From positions 22,331,001-22,395,000 of the forward strand of contig JAJNNQ010000026.1 of NCBI GenBank assembly GCA_027886175.1: a DNA stretch of 64,000 nucleotides. Reading direction: 5' to 3'. The notes under the pieces are model-generated. The model had not been told where the DNA came from. It worked only from the letters and a program-made list of their open reading frames with translations, and did not search any database. Of this stretch, positions 23,554 to 35,455 are shown in pieces. The translations under genes and the position numbers were made by a program. This DNA is from Phylloscopus collybita. Taxonomy: Eukaryota; Chordata; Aves; Passeriformes; Phylloscopidae. Within the stretch, counting starts at the first letter, position 1. Every line of letters begins with the position of its first letter.

Positions 23554-26500
23554 ATGGCGGCGCATGGTAAGGCGGCGCGGGATGCGGTGTGTGCCGCTGC
23601 CCTGGCGGGGGTAGGGGGGGTGCATGGCTTCTTCCTTGTGTTTGGATGTTTGGGAGGATCGCCCGCGGTGCCAGTCGCTTAATGCTCGAGGCTGGAGCTG
23701 GCGAGTGAAGCTCTCAGCCTTGGAGCCGCGGGTAGAGCCAGGCAAAAAGCAGCCGTTAGCCAGCTGTGGTGGCCGCAGCCGCCCCTGTACGGTGCCCTGC
23801 CGTCAGTCGCGGCAGTGTGAGGGGACTTAACGAGGACTACATATCCCAGCATGCCCCGCGGGTTGGTACCTGCCGGAAGCTGCATCCTGAGGCGCGGGGC
23901 AGGCTGGGATCGGTAGGCTGCGGTGGCCCGCGTGGCGCTGCCGGGCCCGCGCCATTTTGATCCCCACGCGTTCCGGCCGGGGCTGGTGCGGGGTTGCTGC
24001 GCCCTTGGCTGCGGCTGGGGCAGCCCCTGGCACGGTGCGACAGCCTTCAGTCCTCGGACTACGTGCGTAAAATGTTAAATAAGGCGCAGCACCTGCTCAT
24101 GTGGCGGAGGGTTGGTGCATATGCTTGGGTTACCTGTACGTCTTTTTTTAAGGTAGTGACATAGCAGAATAGAGAGTGATTTGTTATAAAAGTAAGTCAC
24201 CACCCCAAATAACTCACATCTCCTCCCCTAGAAGCCTGCTGTGTACTTAAGATGTCTTTTTGTCGCCTCCATTAAATGCTGATGTCATCGAACCCATAGT
24301 ACTTCTAAAAGAATGGGAAATACCATTAAATATATCTAGGATTCCAGGCTCTTACCTGCAAGCAAACGTTAGGATGTGGCTGGATTTACAAAGGAAGTTG
24401 TCAGGTGCATTTGTTATGTGTTTAATTAGCTTGTCTAACAGTCTGTTACACATTAGATTACTGAACAGTAAAATTTTTGAAACTTAAGCCATTAGTACCC
24501 CGTGATTATTTGGTTTATTATACTCACTAGGTGTAAAGTTTATTGCACGCAGGAAGTGGAAGCTTAACTTCAAGCTTAACTTTCTATAGCTTTAACTGTT
24601 TCTGTGATCTGAAGCAAAATGTGTGATGAGTTACTTTTCATGGCTCGATGCATTTATTTGATCTATGTAGTACAGAGTGAGGTACTTTAAATAAGCATGT
24701 TCAAGCAATAATGTACATGATAAAACAGTCTTTGTCATGCCTTTCTTAAGCTGCTTGAGTTGGCGGATTTTGAAGATTGTGATACGGTTAACATAATTCT
24801 CTAAACAAACCAAAATGAGTTCTCAAAAGTGACTAAAGCCTTGAAATGATGATTTTTCGTTAAAAAAATCTTTGTATGCAGTTATTTCTACAGTGCTTTT
24901 TATATGAGATTTCAAGTAGGTGTAACTTGCAACTGCTTTGTTGCTTAAAACTGCATTTTTTGCTGCTTTTCTCCTGCAAGCTTATGATTTACTACTAATC
25001 ATGCTGCTTCTAGAAATTGTGTTGATGATTATGGCCTCATATTGTATGTGACTTACTGGCCTGGTAATATGAATCTGCTGATTTCAAGTTGTAAGACTGT
25101 CCATGTTTGTTTTTAGGTGTCATGGAGAGGTTTTCAGTGGTGCCGAGTACGTTGTACATTAAGGTAACAGCTCTGGAGTTTTTGATGTTGCTCTAGAAGT
25201 AACACTGCATTTCTATTTTTGACCAAGTCAATAAATATTGTGTTTCGTTACTTGGTTTCTGTATTTTTGGCTGTCAAAGTATGGGAAGTGCCAGAGACTT
25301 ATCGGCTTTGTATGGTTACTATGTGGGACAAAAAGGAAAAACTATACTGTATTTTCATAACTGCCATCAAAGTGCTACATCATTATTTGATAATTTTTGG
25401 GTTTGGTGCTCTTTGAGTTAAAGTCAGCCTGTAGGTCAGTTCTTAGTTGGACTTCTTTTGCTTACAGAATTTTACCTTGTCAGGTATTGTAGGCTGTTCC
25501 AGAAGAGTATTTAATTGTTGTATGAAAATGTCAGTTTTTAGTGCTTGGTGATTATGTTTCTGACATAGTAACTTGAGAGGTGATGCTGGACCACAGCAAA
25601 AAATGTTTTCTAGTCTAAAAGATAATTTTTTGCTTACTTTGTATTTTAGCACTTCATGAAAGGACCTTCAAGAGTAGAAGAATACTTGGTACACGCAAGT
25701 GGATTTTCCTGAAAGCTGTGTATGTTCTTAATAACATGTTAATGTATGTTCTAAGTGGGGGTAAATTAGCAAGAAATGGATTAGAAAAGATAGGATTAAA
25801 TTAGTCGTTATGTCATTAGCTTCAAATTTGAGGTACCAGTAATTTTGGGCATGTCATAGTCTAGAAATGTGCGGGCTCAGGGGATTGGGAGTAGATTTTT
25901 GTGCTGCAGGATCTAGTAAAATGCGTGTCTGAAGTGTTCATAATATACTAAATCTGAAGTTTACCTCAGTATAGTTTATTAATTGTGAATTTGAGCTTTA
26001 CTGGGAAATAAGTATGAAATAGTGTTTAGCCAAAGAAAACAGGACATCTGCATGCTTATTAATAGAAATAAGATAATGTTTCCATATTTTAATAAAAATA
26101 AGTATTCACTTTCGTAATGTATAGTTGATATCCTCACTTTTTTGGGGAAAAAAAAAAAAGAACGCTGAATCTGTATTACAATTCTGTTCAAATGCTTACA
26201 ACCAATTGTTGCGAAGTAAAATTTGGTTATTCTTAATGGCTTGTCTTATATTATATACATAAACTTGTTGTAATCTGGGATTTTACTCAAATTTCTAGAG
26301 TGGCACTAACAGTTTCTAGTAATGGGAATGTGATATGTCCTGAAGAAAGATTTCCTCGCAACAGGAAATAAAACAGGTAATATTTTCTGATTGAACAGCA
26401 GACTTTTTTTGTTGATTGTAATGTATTCCCTTTTTAGCACATTGGTAGTGAAAGACGTAGAGCTTGCTTTGTGTTCTGTGTGACTGTATGAGTGGTGTTA

Positions 26501-29500
26501 GAGTTCCTATCACTGATATTTGTGAATCATGTTGAAACTGCTAAATCTGATACATTGATGAGAAACTTCATAACTTTCATAAGACTGAGATGAAACCACT
26601 TACTCTTTTTCTGCTTGAGATAGGATTAGGAGAAAAGCAAAGCAGGCTCAAAACTTTAAAGGGTATAAAGACAGGTTTATTAACAAAACTACAAGAGAGG
26701 AAAAAATTATTAAGAATCAGAATAAAACCTTCAAAACACTTCCCATCTTCCTCACAAACTCCTTTCTCTCTGACAAGATGTAGAGACAAAACTTAGACTT
26801 TAGGTCAGTTACCACTTCTAAAATAGTCTTCCATCAATTCTTTTAGAGAGAGAAGTCTCTTGGTCTGCCATGAAAACTTCCTACAAGAAAAAGCGGTTTT
26901 CTTATGGCTTTTAATTCTCACAAAAGCAGCCACTTGGGAATCTGCATTTGTGAAGTCCCTCCCATACCATGCAGCCTTCCCGACAGCTGCATTATGGGCC
27001 ATGTAAACTCATGGGGTACCATTTTAAAGATGAGTGGTTCAAAAGCAAAAGTTCCCTTAATCTATTTTAAAAATCTTCCTCCTCCTGGGAGCAGATTTTC
27101 ATCTTCTCTCTCTATTCCAACTTCTCATAAAATGACAGCTGCTTCAGTATTTACTTAGTCCACCACAAATGCCTTTGCTTATATCTGCAATCTGAACACT
27201 TTCATCTCCCCAATGCTTATTTCCCACAATTTAAAGGTATATTCTAATATATCATAGTCCATTATCGTAGTTTTACAAAAGAATTTCAGCCTAGGACTAG
27301 GCATCTTCTCTTTCTCCTCCCATCTAAGACTCTTCCTTCACTGACTTTGATGTCTTCGTATTGTCTCTCTTCGTGTCTCCATTTGTTTTTTGTCCCTTTC
27401 TCTCACTCAGAGAGATGATTAGTGCTTTGCAAGTTTCTTCTGTCAAGAAGAGTTAATCTCTCTCCCAGGTCTGCAGAGGGTCATGATGGTCTTTCCTGGG
27501 CAGTGGCCAAAGGTGGTAAATTCAGGCTGTGCTTGGGCTAGGATCTCAGGGTTCTGGCTGCTGTGGGGCCACTCTGCATGGCTGGCCCCCCTCCCTGCCT
27601 CGCGGATGACTTGGTAGCAGCAGCCAGAGGTGTCTATGGTGAAGAATTCCTCAGAAAACTGCTGGAGGGCGGAAGGGGCCCGGCAGGGACTGCAGGCCCA
27701 GCGAGGCTTCCCCGGGCTGTGATGGGGGGCAGCTTTAGCAGCAGGATGCTAGCATCCAGCTGGGACTGTGGCATTCTCCTCTCCTCCTCTGGCCCAGGGG
27801 CAGCATAGTGGACTGGGGCCGACCCTGCCAGCACCTGATTGCCTCTTCCCAGGCCAGAAGAAAAAAAAGCTTTTCCTGGGATTCTTGTGCTTTTAACCAG
27901 CAGAGTCTGCCTCAGGTCTGAGTTGACACAAATACGTACTGTTGCAGAAGCTTGTGTCTTTAAAAAGCAGAGGGGGAAGTGTTAGACTTGGTAAATTACC
28001 AACATTGGTCAGGTTATGGTCAGGAAGTGTTGCTGGTGTTTGAAACGTAGTGATGATAGGTTTGCAAACCTAATTTGCACTTCGATCCTCTTAGGACAGT
28101 TAACTTAGGGCTCACCCAGATGTGAGTATTTAGGAAAAGTCATGTTAATGACAAAGGTGGAGTTGGATGGTAAATTGTAGTGAGTTCTAAATAAAGCTGT
28201 TTCAGCTCCAGAGAAAAACAACTTCAAAAGGGCTGGTATAATGTATTTGAAGCAGGCAAAAAAAAAAAAATGCTAGCAGTGGTTTCTCCCAGAACTTCAT
28301 TGCCACCTAAGTATCTGAACTTAATGTTTTTCAGTGAAATTCACTTTACTGCACTAGTGCTCAGGTATATTCACAGGCTGGTTTTAGTTAAAATGTAGAG
28401 TATGAGAACTTCTCATTTTCCTGTGTTGCTGCATGTCTATAACCTCTTTCTACTCCTTATTCAAGAAAGGTATCTTTAAATACTTGGTTAGCTACCAGTA
28501 CTTTCTTTTGAACAACAGGTTTTGTTCTAATGTGTGAAGTTCAAATGTATGAAACTTCTTGTGTAGCAGTGCTGCCTATAAAATGCTGTATTGTTTAGAC
28601 AGGCACTATTGCAAGTAGAAAGGGGAGTGACTTCCATGGCTGACCTAGAGAAAAATTGAAAGCAAACCTTGTTAGTGGTAACTAACCAGTGCATTTTATG
28701 TCTTTGCAGAGATGCTTGAATGCTGCTTCTGAATAGAAGGTATGAATTCCAATAAATAATATTTTTGATCCTGATAGGCAGATTGCCAGTATCAGATATC
28801 CTGATAATCAAGTATAATTCTCCTCTCCTATCATAGCTCAACCCAGGTTGAGCAATAACTGGGCAAGAGAAGAAAAACAAATCCTACTGTGACATGACTG
28901 CATTTATGATTAAAGTTTCACAGAACTTGAAGTGTGTTGATATTAATGCAACACATGTTGAATAATGCAGTTTGGTCTGTACAAGAGGCTAAATAGCAAG
29001 TTGTATTTTGAGTGATGAAAGAAAACTTCTCTAAACTAATAAATGTGTCTTTTTACAGGAAAACATATTTTATAGAAAACAAGTAGCAACAAGTGCTTTT
29101 GATTTATTCAGGTATGTAACTGAAAAGCTTCTAAACGTTTTCTGGTTCTAAGTCTAAAGTAACTGTCCTTACAGTTTTAAGTAAGTATACATTACTACTG
29201 AAATGAAACAAAATGTTGGAGGTTGTAATACAAAAACTAAGTCAGAAACCTTATTGAATCTTTCCAACTAAGTTTTTTGTTCATGTACTGCTTTTGCCTC
29301 ATCTGTGATGATCCTATCCCGAACCTGAATTCCTTGCTGAAAAACTATATGGATCCGGCATCTGAGATGAGAGCAGAATACTTTATTTAAACTATCGTGT
29401 GCTTACTTGCAAATTAAGATTTCTGCCTTGAATGAACCATTTTACTTAAATCTTGTTCTCCTTTTTCAGTGAATTGGATCACTTCGTCAGAGCTGCCTGA
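23554..29500 (+). CDS. 60-codon open frame across SNHG5 exons (putative microprotein)
   Basis: Joining 23554-23566, 25117-25163, 25650-25688, 29059-29111 and 29470-29500 gives an open frame of 60 codons ending in TGA. The ATG is the first in the transcript and has optimal context (GCCATGG). All four junctions keep the frame: the coding parts are 13, 47, 39, 53 and 31 nt. The peptide starts MAAHGVMERFSVVP and contains GPSRVEEYLENIFY and FDLFSELDHF near its end. It has no signal peptide or membrane segment and looks like a small amphipathic soluble protein. I do not recognise a family. Human SNHG5 is described as noncoding, so this is either a conserved small protein missed by annotation, a bird-specific frame, or chance. 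An open run of this length across five exons has only a few percent probability by chance. Confidence 0.4.
23836..23861 (+). promoter_or_regulatory. ZNF143/THAP11-type element
   Basis: ACTACATATCCCAGCATGCC, followed by CCGCGG, matches the long ZNF143 (Staf)/THAP11 promoter motif, of the form ACTACAA-TCCCAG-ATGC, with one clear deviation. It lies about 300 bp inside intron 1 of SNHG5, still in the CpG island. A YY1-like GCCATTTT follows at 23951. Such sites usually mark promoters, often bidirectional ones. Confidence 0.65.
25689..29058 (+). other. Long intron 3 of SNHG5 with LTR insertion
   Basis: This 3.4-kb intron makes up much of the gene. Over a third of it is an LTR-like insertion (26586 to about 27940). 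The rest is AT-rich sequence without a recognisable snoRNA. I looked for a second SNORD50 copy by its C box and the TATCCCGAA guide and found none. Confidence 0.6.
26586..27940 (-). mobile_element. Passerine-type LTR within SNHG5 intron 3
   Basis: The stretch AAAGACAGGTTTATTAACAA near the left end carries the reverse complement of a polyadenylation signal. It is followed by phrases such as AGCAGCCACTTGGGAATCTG, AATTTCAGCCTAGGACTAGG and GGTCTTTCCTGGGCAGTGGC, which I recall from a frequent songbird LTR. It lies antisense to SNHG5. Both ends are approximate and I could not find a convincing target-site duplication. No retroviral genes are present; GC-rich open frames near 27,600-27,800 belong to the LTR. 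Confidence 0.65.
29299..29370 (+). ncRNA. SNORD50A: SNORD50 (U50) C/D-box snoRNA
   Basis: A canonical box C/D snoRNA. The terminal stem TCATC/GATGA encloses the C box GTGATGA (29305-29311) and the D box CTGA (29362-29365). A D' box CTGA lies at 29325-29328, preceded by the guide CCTATCCCGAAC, which is diagnostic of U50. The second guide before D is GGATCCGGCAT. Both closely match the human SNORD50A guides as I remember them. The family directs 2'-O-methylation of 28S rRNA in the nucleolus. It lies 99 nt upstream of the last 3' splice site of its host, close to the usual spacing for intronic C/D snoRNAs, and would be released from the excised intron. A and B paralogues cannot be told apart with certainty. 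Confidence 0.95.
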
Positions 29501-30746
29501 CAAAAGTGGATGATGTAACCAGAAGGAAGTGTAACACCTGAAGAGATACTGTAGCTTGGTGTGGGACGCCATGCTTTTAAAAGCCTGCTGAAACAGCTGC
29601 AATTTTGTTCTATAGATACTGTCTTCAGAAGCTGCGTGTAGACCAAAATTACTGACTGCATATTTAAAATACTATCTTTCCAAAGTACTGAACTGTCTTC
29701 TCTAGGAAGTAACATTAGGGAAAGGACTATTGGGCTTCAGTACATGGAAAAGCCCTTGATTATTTACCCTTTCAAAATACCATGTGGGTACAGTCTCTTG
29801 CAGATATTGGAGATCTGTGATAACTCAAGAATGGAGCTCACAGGCAGGCCCTGTAAAGACAGGGTGAAAGCAAAGAAAAAGACAGCTTGCATCACTGTAT
29901 CTAGTGAGGGAGTGAGGAGTTGGGGTTTTACGGTCTGCCGCTTCAGCAGAAGACTAGTACCACAACAATGGCAACAGTACTTGCTTGCTCTCTGGGGAAA
30001 AGAGGTTGGTAGTGGGAAAAGAGAGCTACATACGTGTGAACTTGGGCTTTGAACAGTGGCTTGAAAAGTACTGGTGCTGTAATCACAGTAGCAGCGTATT
30101 TGCTGTATTCAGCAAACTGTCCCACAGAGGAATGAAGGATCATGAATTGGTCACCTAGTAAATTTAAAGACAGCTCATGGTGTACATACGATGAAGTTGG
30201 CCTTGAAACATGACTTTCAAGCCATATTGTCAGGAATTCTTTATAAAGGCAGAAACATGAGAGTAGCATAATTTAAAATTCACAGACGGTTCCTGAATCC
30301 TTTTGAAATTGTCCAAAATACATAAGGCAACCCTATAGCTTATGGGGCATACCAGTTCGTCAGTGACAAATTCCATGTAAAGTCCAATTTTCTGTCAAAG
30401 TAGTACGAAGTATAAACACTACCAGGCGCAGCACATAAAGCATTGGAAATGTCAAATAAGTATCCATCGGGCTACTACAGTGGATGCTAAGGATCTGACT
30501 TAAATCCAGGAGTGCTCACTGACTTCTCCTATGGTTTGCTTACTGGAGTAATGGGCAGTTACTCTGGCTAAAGGCTCCTCCTTTTGAGCAAGGAATGGTA
30601 AATCAGTCTATTGAATATCAAGATCTGCAGATATAAACTAGAAAATAGCTTTCTCTTCATTGCTTTCAATAATACTTGTTTCTGTTAACAAATGTTAGTG
30701 AGAGTGGTGCATATTTTTCATGTGCCATGTTCTGTACATTCTTTTG

Positions 30747-30752
30747 AATAAA
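30747..30752 (+). terminator. Polyadenylation signal for SNHG5 (candidate)
   Basis: AATAAA is followed by GATAAGGATGTT and a TG-rich stretch. It is the first canonical signal downstream of the last inferred exon start at 29470. Confidence 0.55.
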
Positions 30753-32671
30753 GATAAGGATGTTAAAGTCATGACTCTTGCACGTCAGCTGTCGATTACT
30801 GCTTGTTCTTCTCAAGAGCTATGGAGGCAATGTGGCCTTGTCCTGACTGACACAGCATGTACTGTGCACACAGTGCTTCATGTTGTGCTTGAGTGACTCC
30901 AGGACAAAAACTACCATGTACTCAAGAAGTGGGAAGGTAAGCTCAGTGTCAACCTTTTGCTCACTGCAGATCTGCAAAAAGTATTACTTCATTACAGGGT
31001 CAGAGGAGTGGCATGTGTTTTGGAGAATAAAGGTAACGTTTTTATCCTTTAGGCTGATACTAATACAAAATGTTAAAACCTTTAAACAGTGGCATGTGCA
31101 TGTGCAGTAAACTTGGTAAAAGTGAGTTTATCTTGAGATGTTGGGGATAAAATAAAAGACCAAAGGTTCAGGGTTGTGGGTGGCACTTCAGGTACCCAAA
31201 GTATTTCATGACAGTTGTTCTGTATGCTCTAAAACATTTATTGGGGATGGTCTTGGAGTAGGATTGGCAGCAGTAGATAAAGGGTGCCAGGGAATAAAGT
31301 TACTGCATATCAGTGTGGTGGAGGCCTGTACCAGAATGTTTAATCGTGAAAAAGATTGGCCTCAGCATATAAAAAGGTAGATGTGGCCAATGGTAAGGCA
31401 TATTGAATACTGACCTGCAGAACTTTCTCAAGAAAGGATCCTGTACTTGAGAGCTACTGAAAATAGCCAATAAAAAATGTGCATTAGTAGTATAGGGAGT
31501 CAAGTGTTTACAAAAGTGAACTAATGTTTTAACTGTGACATGTTCCAGAGGATTTGGTTTATAAGACCAATGAAAATTATGTAGGAAGGTCATTTTTATA
31601 ACCAGTTTTAAGATGGAAAGTGGCTTTTTTGCCTTGTGGGAGGAGGTTAATAGGTTTTCAAATCAGTTGTGGATTTAGTTCTGGTACGTTTTCTGGAGTG
31701 ATGTTTAATACAAGTGAGATTAGGAGAGGTGGTCGTGAAGAGTTTTTGTATGACACATTTGAACATGTGGTGTGGGATTTCTCTGCAAAAGCACTTCATG
31801 GATTTAAACATAGATTTAAACGAATTTAAAGCTTTAAGACTGCAGGTAAACAGCATGAAAGCACTTTGCTGCTTTTGTGCTTTAGTCCAGTGAAGTCTTG
31901 CACTAACCATTGTTAGTAGTGAGCTAGAAGTGTCACATGTCTGTTGGGCTGTGGTCCAAGAAATTGGTGGTTAAACAAACAGTTCTGGAATGTTGCCATT
32001 TATCAGTCTTAGTAACTGGGCAAAACCAGCAGAGACTTAGTAATTAAATGAATGTTGAGCTTATAAGCAAAAGTACCTTGCAACCACATGGAAGATTCGA
32101 GAGTAGCTCTGCATAAATACTTTGCTACTATTGAAGTAACAAGGTCCTTATTAAGGTGGGAGGTTTTGTCTTGCTGAAGAACTTGTCTTACTGGTGAAGG
32201 CTGTGATCTATAATCAAGAGTTGCGAGTGAAACTAAGCTAGCATGGTTATCTTGCCACAGCACCCACACTGCAATGTGAGTGCCAGTGGTGGTGTGACAC
32301 CTGCTTGAAGTATAAGATCCCAGTGAACAGGAATTTCAGTGTAAGCTGTGCTGTCTGGCTGCCATCCTGCAGAGGAGTGTGTGACTGTGGCTGCAGCTAT
32401 ATTGTGTGCTGGTGTTGGAGTTCCTACCATCTTTCCTGCAGGAAAGCTCTTAACTGTATAAATTTGCCATACAAAGTTTGGGGTATGTGATCTGCCAATT
32501 AAAAACCAGTGTTGAAAAAGGTTGGTAAAGAAAATTATTCCATGGGATATTCAAACACAGGCACAGCAGTCAGCAAGTGTTTGACTTTGCCCAAGGAAAG
32601 GTATTCTTTATATTGAAGAGTGTTTGGCCCTAACTTTGGTAGCTTTTCTTCACACTCTCTCCTTTGTCTAG

Positions 32672-32723
32672 GAGGACAACCTTTGAGCTGTCATCTGGAG
32701 TATGAACAAGTTAAACAGAAATG
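32672..32723 (+). other. Short exon-like open segment
   Basis: An excellent acceptor (CACTCTCTCCTTTGTCTAG) and a GTAATT donor frame 52 nt that read GQPLSCHLEYEQVKQK in one frame. About 280 bp further on, behind CTTCCTGCAG (about 33007), another partly open stretch reads EDKVVFDAQKNGCIEWDK before a stop. They could be pieces of a processed pseudogene or exons of a noncoding transcript. Low support. Confidence 0.15.
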
Positions 32724-35416
32724 GTAATTTCAGATGAGTGGAGTACACATGGAGACTTTATGTGCTATGTAAATATATGTCTGATGATTTGCATTCTCTA
32801 TTTTTTGGTGTTACAACCAGTTTTACAAGAATTTTTGCTTGTCTGCCGTTGTGTTTCCCTCAGAGGATATAAACTGGAAAAGTACAATTAGAATGATGAA
32901 TTCTGTTTCCTTTCAAACATCATGTGGCTTTTTAGTTGATAGTCCAGTTGAGCTATCAGGGCCATGAAGACAGTACTTCTCTGCCATTGTCTCGAACTTC
33001 CTGCAGGCTCCAGAGGACAAAGTGGTGTTTGATGCTCAGAAGAATGGCTGTATTGAGTGGGACAAAGTCTGCTTCGTTCAGTATTCTGTCTGAGGATGAC
33101 TAGTATAAGGAACAGGAGAAGTATAGAGAGCTCTTCCAGCAGCTTTCTTGGGAATTTCCTGAGATTTTCATTTGTATTTGAATACTACTTTGCAATTATG
33201 ACCTATCTCCATTTAAAAATATTTGAAACATGAATGATGTGTGGGCTGTAAAATACATGAAGTGGTGGGTATGTTAATAGGTGTAGGGAGGGTAGAATTG
33301 GGAGGGGGCTGAAGTAAAAGCATTTATTTTTCCCCTTTTTGAAGCTGATGTCACTTTTAATTCTCATGTTACTGAAAACAGTGGTAAGTGAAATTCAGTG
33401 AAGGCCCTGGTACTAGGACAGCTTTGCTGTTTAATTGAGCTGTGTTGGGGGTGAAAATTTGAAGTACTGATGTGTGCTCTTACCCCTGAGCTACGCTTCA
33501 GGCTTCTCACCAGACCAATAAATACTGTATTTATCCCTGAAACTGGAGTTCTCCCTAACTGAAGGAGCACTCTCCCAGCTACAATGGTACTAGTTTTAAA
33601 GTGACAGGTGAAGAATGACTAATATCTGTCCCAAAATGGCCAGCTTCCCCCACTTTATGTACTGGGCATGACATGCTAGTATAGAATATCCTCTTGGCCA
33701 GTTCAGGTCAGCTCCTAGCCTGTCTCCCTCACAGCTTCTTGAACCCCTCCTCACTTGCAGACACTTCTGGTTGTTGCAAAGTAGTGCTACCCCCAATATC
33801 GAACTGTTACCAACTCTATTCTCATACTGAATCCAAACCACAGCACTGTACCAGGTACTAAGAGAAAAATAACTAACCCAACTGAAACCATGATGGTGCG
33901 CTAGCTCTCTCTAGTAGTTGGATCATTTTCTGCAGCAGAAAATACAGGCAAAATTGCTGTCTATTGTTTTATGCACTCCACCAGAAAAATACAATATTGA
34001 AACATGGTGAGGGGCAGTTCTTCATGCCATTTTGACTTCACAACTAAAACAGTTCAGGGGATGATTATTCATTCCCCAGAGTATATTAGAATAAGCATTT
34101 TCTGAAAGTAGTTGGATTATGTATTTCTGATTCTGAAAATTTTATTAATCTGCCTATTTGCTAGTGCAAACAGAGAAGTTTGGTTTGTGGGAATTAGTAC
34201 TCCTTCCCCTCTTCCTGTTTCACAGATCATAAATCACACAATATAAAAAGTTTAACAGCAGAACAGGAGTTACCTCTAAAACATCTTGAAATAGTAATTT
34301 ATAATAAACACTATCACAGTGCTGAGAGTGTTTCCTCAAAAAATCTGCATGGCAGGGAAGAGTCTAGGCTTTTGAAAATGATTCTGAATTAGTATTCTTA
34401 CACTTGTCTGAACTGGCTTGTCTTCATTTACATGAACTTCAGCTTAATTTCTGTTGCTAGTGAAAAGTTGTTCAGTATAGTTTCTGCTAATTTGACATAC
34501 AGGTTGTAAGGCTGCAGGAAACCTTTCTTCCATATGAAGAGATCTTTTTGGCAGGAGTTGACTGCAAAGTGTTTTGCCGTGGTTTTGCTGTGTTTTTAAA
34601 TGCTATGAGAAGATGACTGGAAATTTTATGACTACTTTTTCCTGAGAGTATTATATAGTTTCTAGTTTTATAACTGAAAAAGTAACACTGAACAATTGTA
34701 GTAACTGCTTGATATATTTTCTATAAAAGTGCAGTCCCTTTATGAGTCATGGTGAATATGGAAAATTCAATGCTTTTACCCTCCAAATATGAACAAATAT
34801 GATTTGCTAGGAGCTACAGATGTGAAAAGACCTGTGGTGTAAGGACCATTGACTCCCTGATGGCCATTGCCTAACAGTACTAACTTTCAAAGGAAATAGC
34901 CACTTAGCTTCGGCTTTTGGTTGAAGAAACCTGACAGTGACAAGGATGATGCACTAAAATGAAACTCTTGTATCCTCAGCCACCAACAAGAGAAGAAAAA
35001 GAGGAATTCTATTATTCTGAGGTAGTGTTCCTGGAGGTACTCTGTTTCTTGGTCTTACCTGCTGTTTTTGCCTAAAAACACTTGGGGTTCCTCTAGGTGT
35101 GATTTTTTCACTGAGCTTGAGACCGGGGAATACTGAAGTATTGTTGATTAACAACTAGTAAAATGCATTTAAAATGACAAAAGGAGTATGCATATTTGGT
35201 CTTTTCCAAAGCTACATCCTTTATAGCAAGAGCAGATTGTCTGTGGAAGCTTGAGCTATCTCCCAGCATAAGATTTCTTACGCTGGGCCAAGGTTGGGTC
35301 CTTGGTGTCCAAAACTTTAATAATGCATTCAGTTTTGTCCCTAAAGTCTCCTTAAGATACTTTTCCTCCTTGTATACCAGTCCTGTATTGCTTTCCTTTT
35401 AACAGTTACGTGTTAA

Positions 35417-35455
35417 ACAAAACAAAACAAAACAAAAACAAAACAAAAAAAAAAA
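35417..35455. repeat. (AAAAC)n / A-rich simple repeat
   Basis: Several AAAAC units run into a stretch of A. Simple-sequence repeat. Confidence 0.9.

Larger units (their letters stand above)
23230..24030. promoter_or_regulatory. CpG island at the SNHG5 promoter
   Basis: GC-rich, CpG-rich sequence with many GC boxes (for example CCCGCCCCTCC, CCGCCCCTC) spans the inferred start site at 23532 and the first part of intron 1. Its GC content contrasts sharply with the AT-rich flanks. The several open frames of 70-140 codons in it on both strands are compositional. Confidence 0.85.
23532..30770 (+). ncRNA. SNHG5: SNHG5-like snoRNA host gene (SNORD50 host)
   Basis: Host transcript of the SNORD50 snoRNA, with inferred exons 23532-23566, 25117-25163, 25650-25688, 29059-29111 and 29470 to about 30770. 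The splice sites are AG/GT throughout: GTAAGG, GTAACA, GTACAC (weak) and GTATGT donors, with acceptors TTTTTAG, ATTTTAG, TTTACAG and TTTTTCAG. The first exon starts with a 5'-TOP-like CTTTCCC behind a TATA box. AATAAA at 30747-30752 is the first canonical polyadenylation signal I find in the last exon, but an earlier non-canonical end is possible. The snoRNA sits in intron 4. Position and orientation directly upstream of SYNCRIP agree with the human order. In mammals SNHG5 is regarded as noncoding; here the spliced exons carry a 60-codon open frame (see separate entry). Exon borders are read from splice consensus only. Confidence 0.85.

Noticed and set aside
25016..25084. TGATGA ... CTGA arrangement resembling a second C/D snoRNA in SNHG5 intron 1
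   Set aside because: The C box lacks the purine before UGAUGA, the possible stem GAAA/TTTC is six bases from the C box, and no U50 guide is present.
28048..28130. GTGATGA C-box-like motif in SNHG5 intron 3
   Set aside because: No D box at a suitable distance and no terminal stem.
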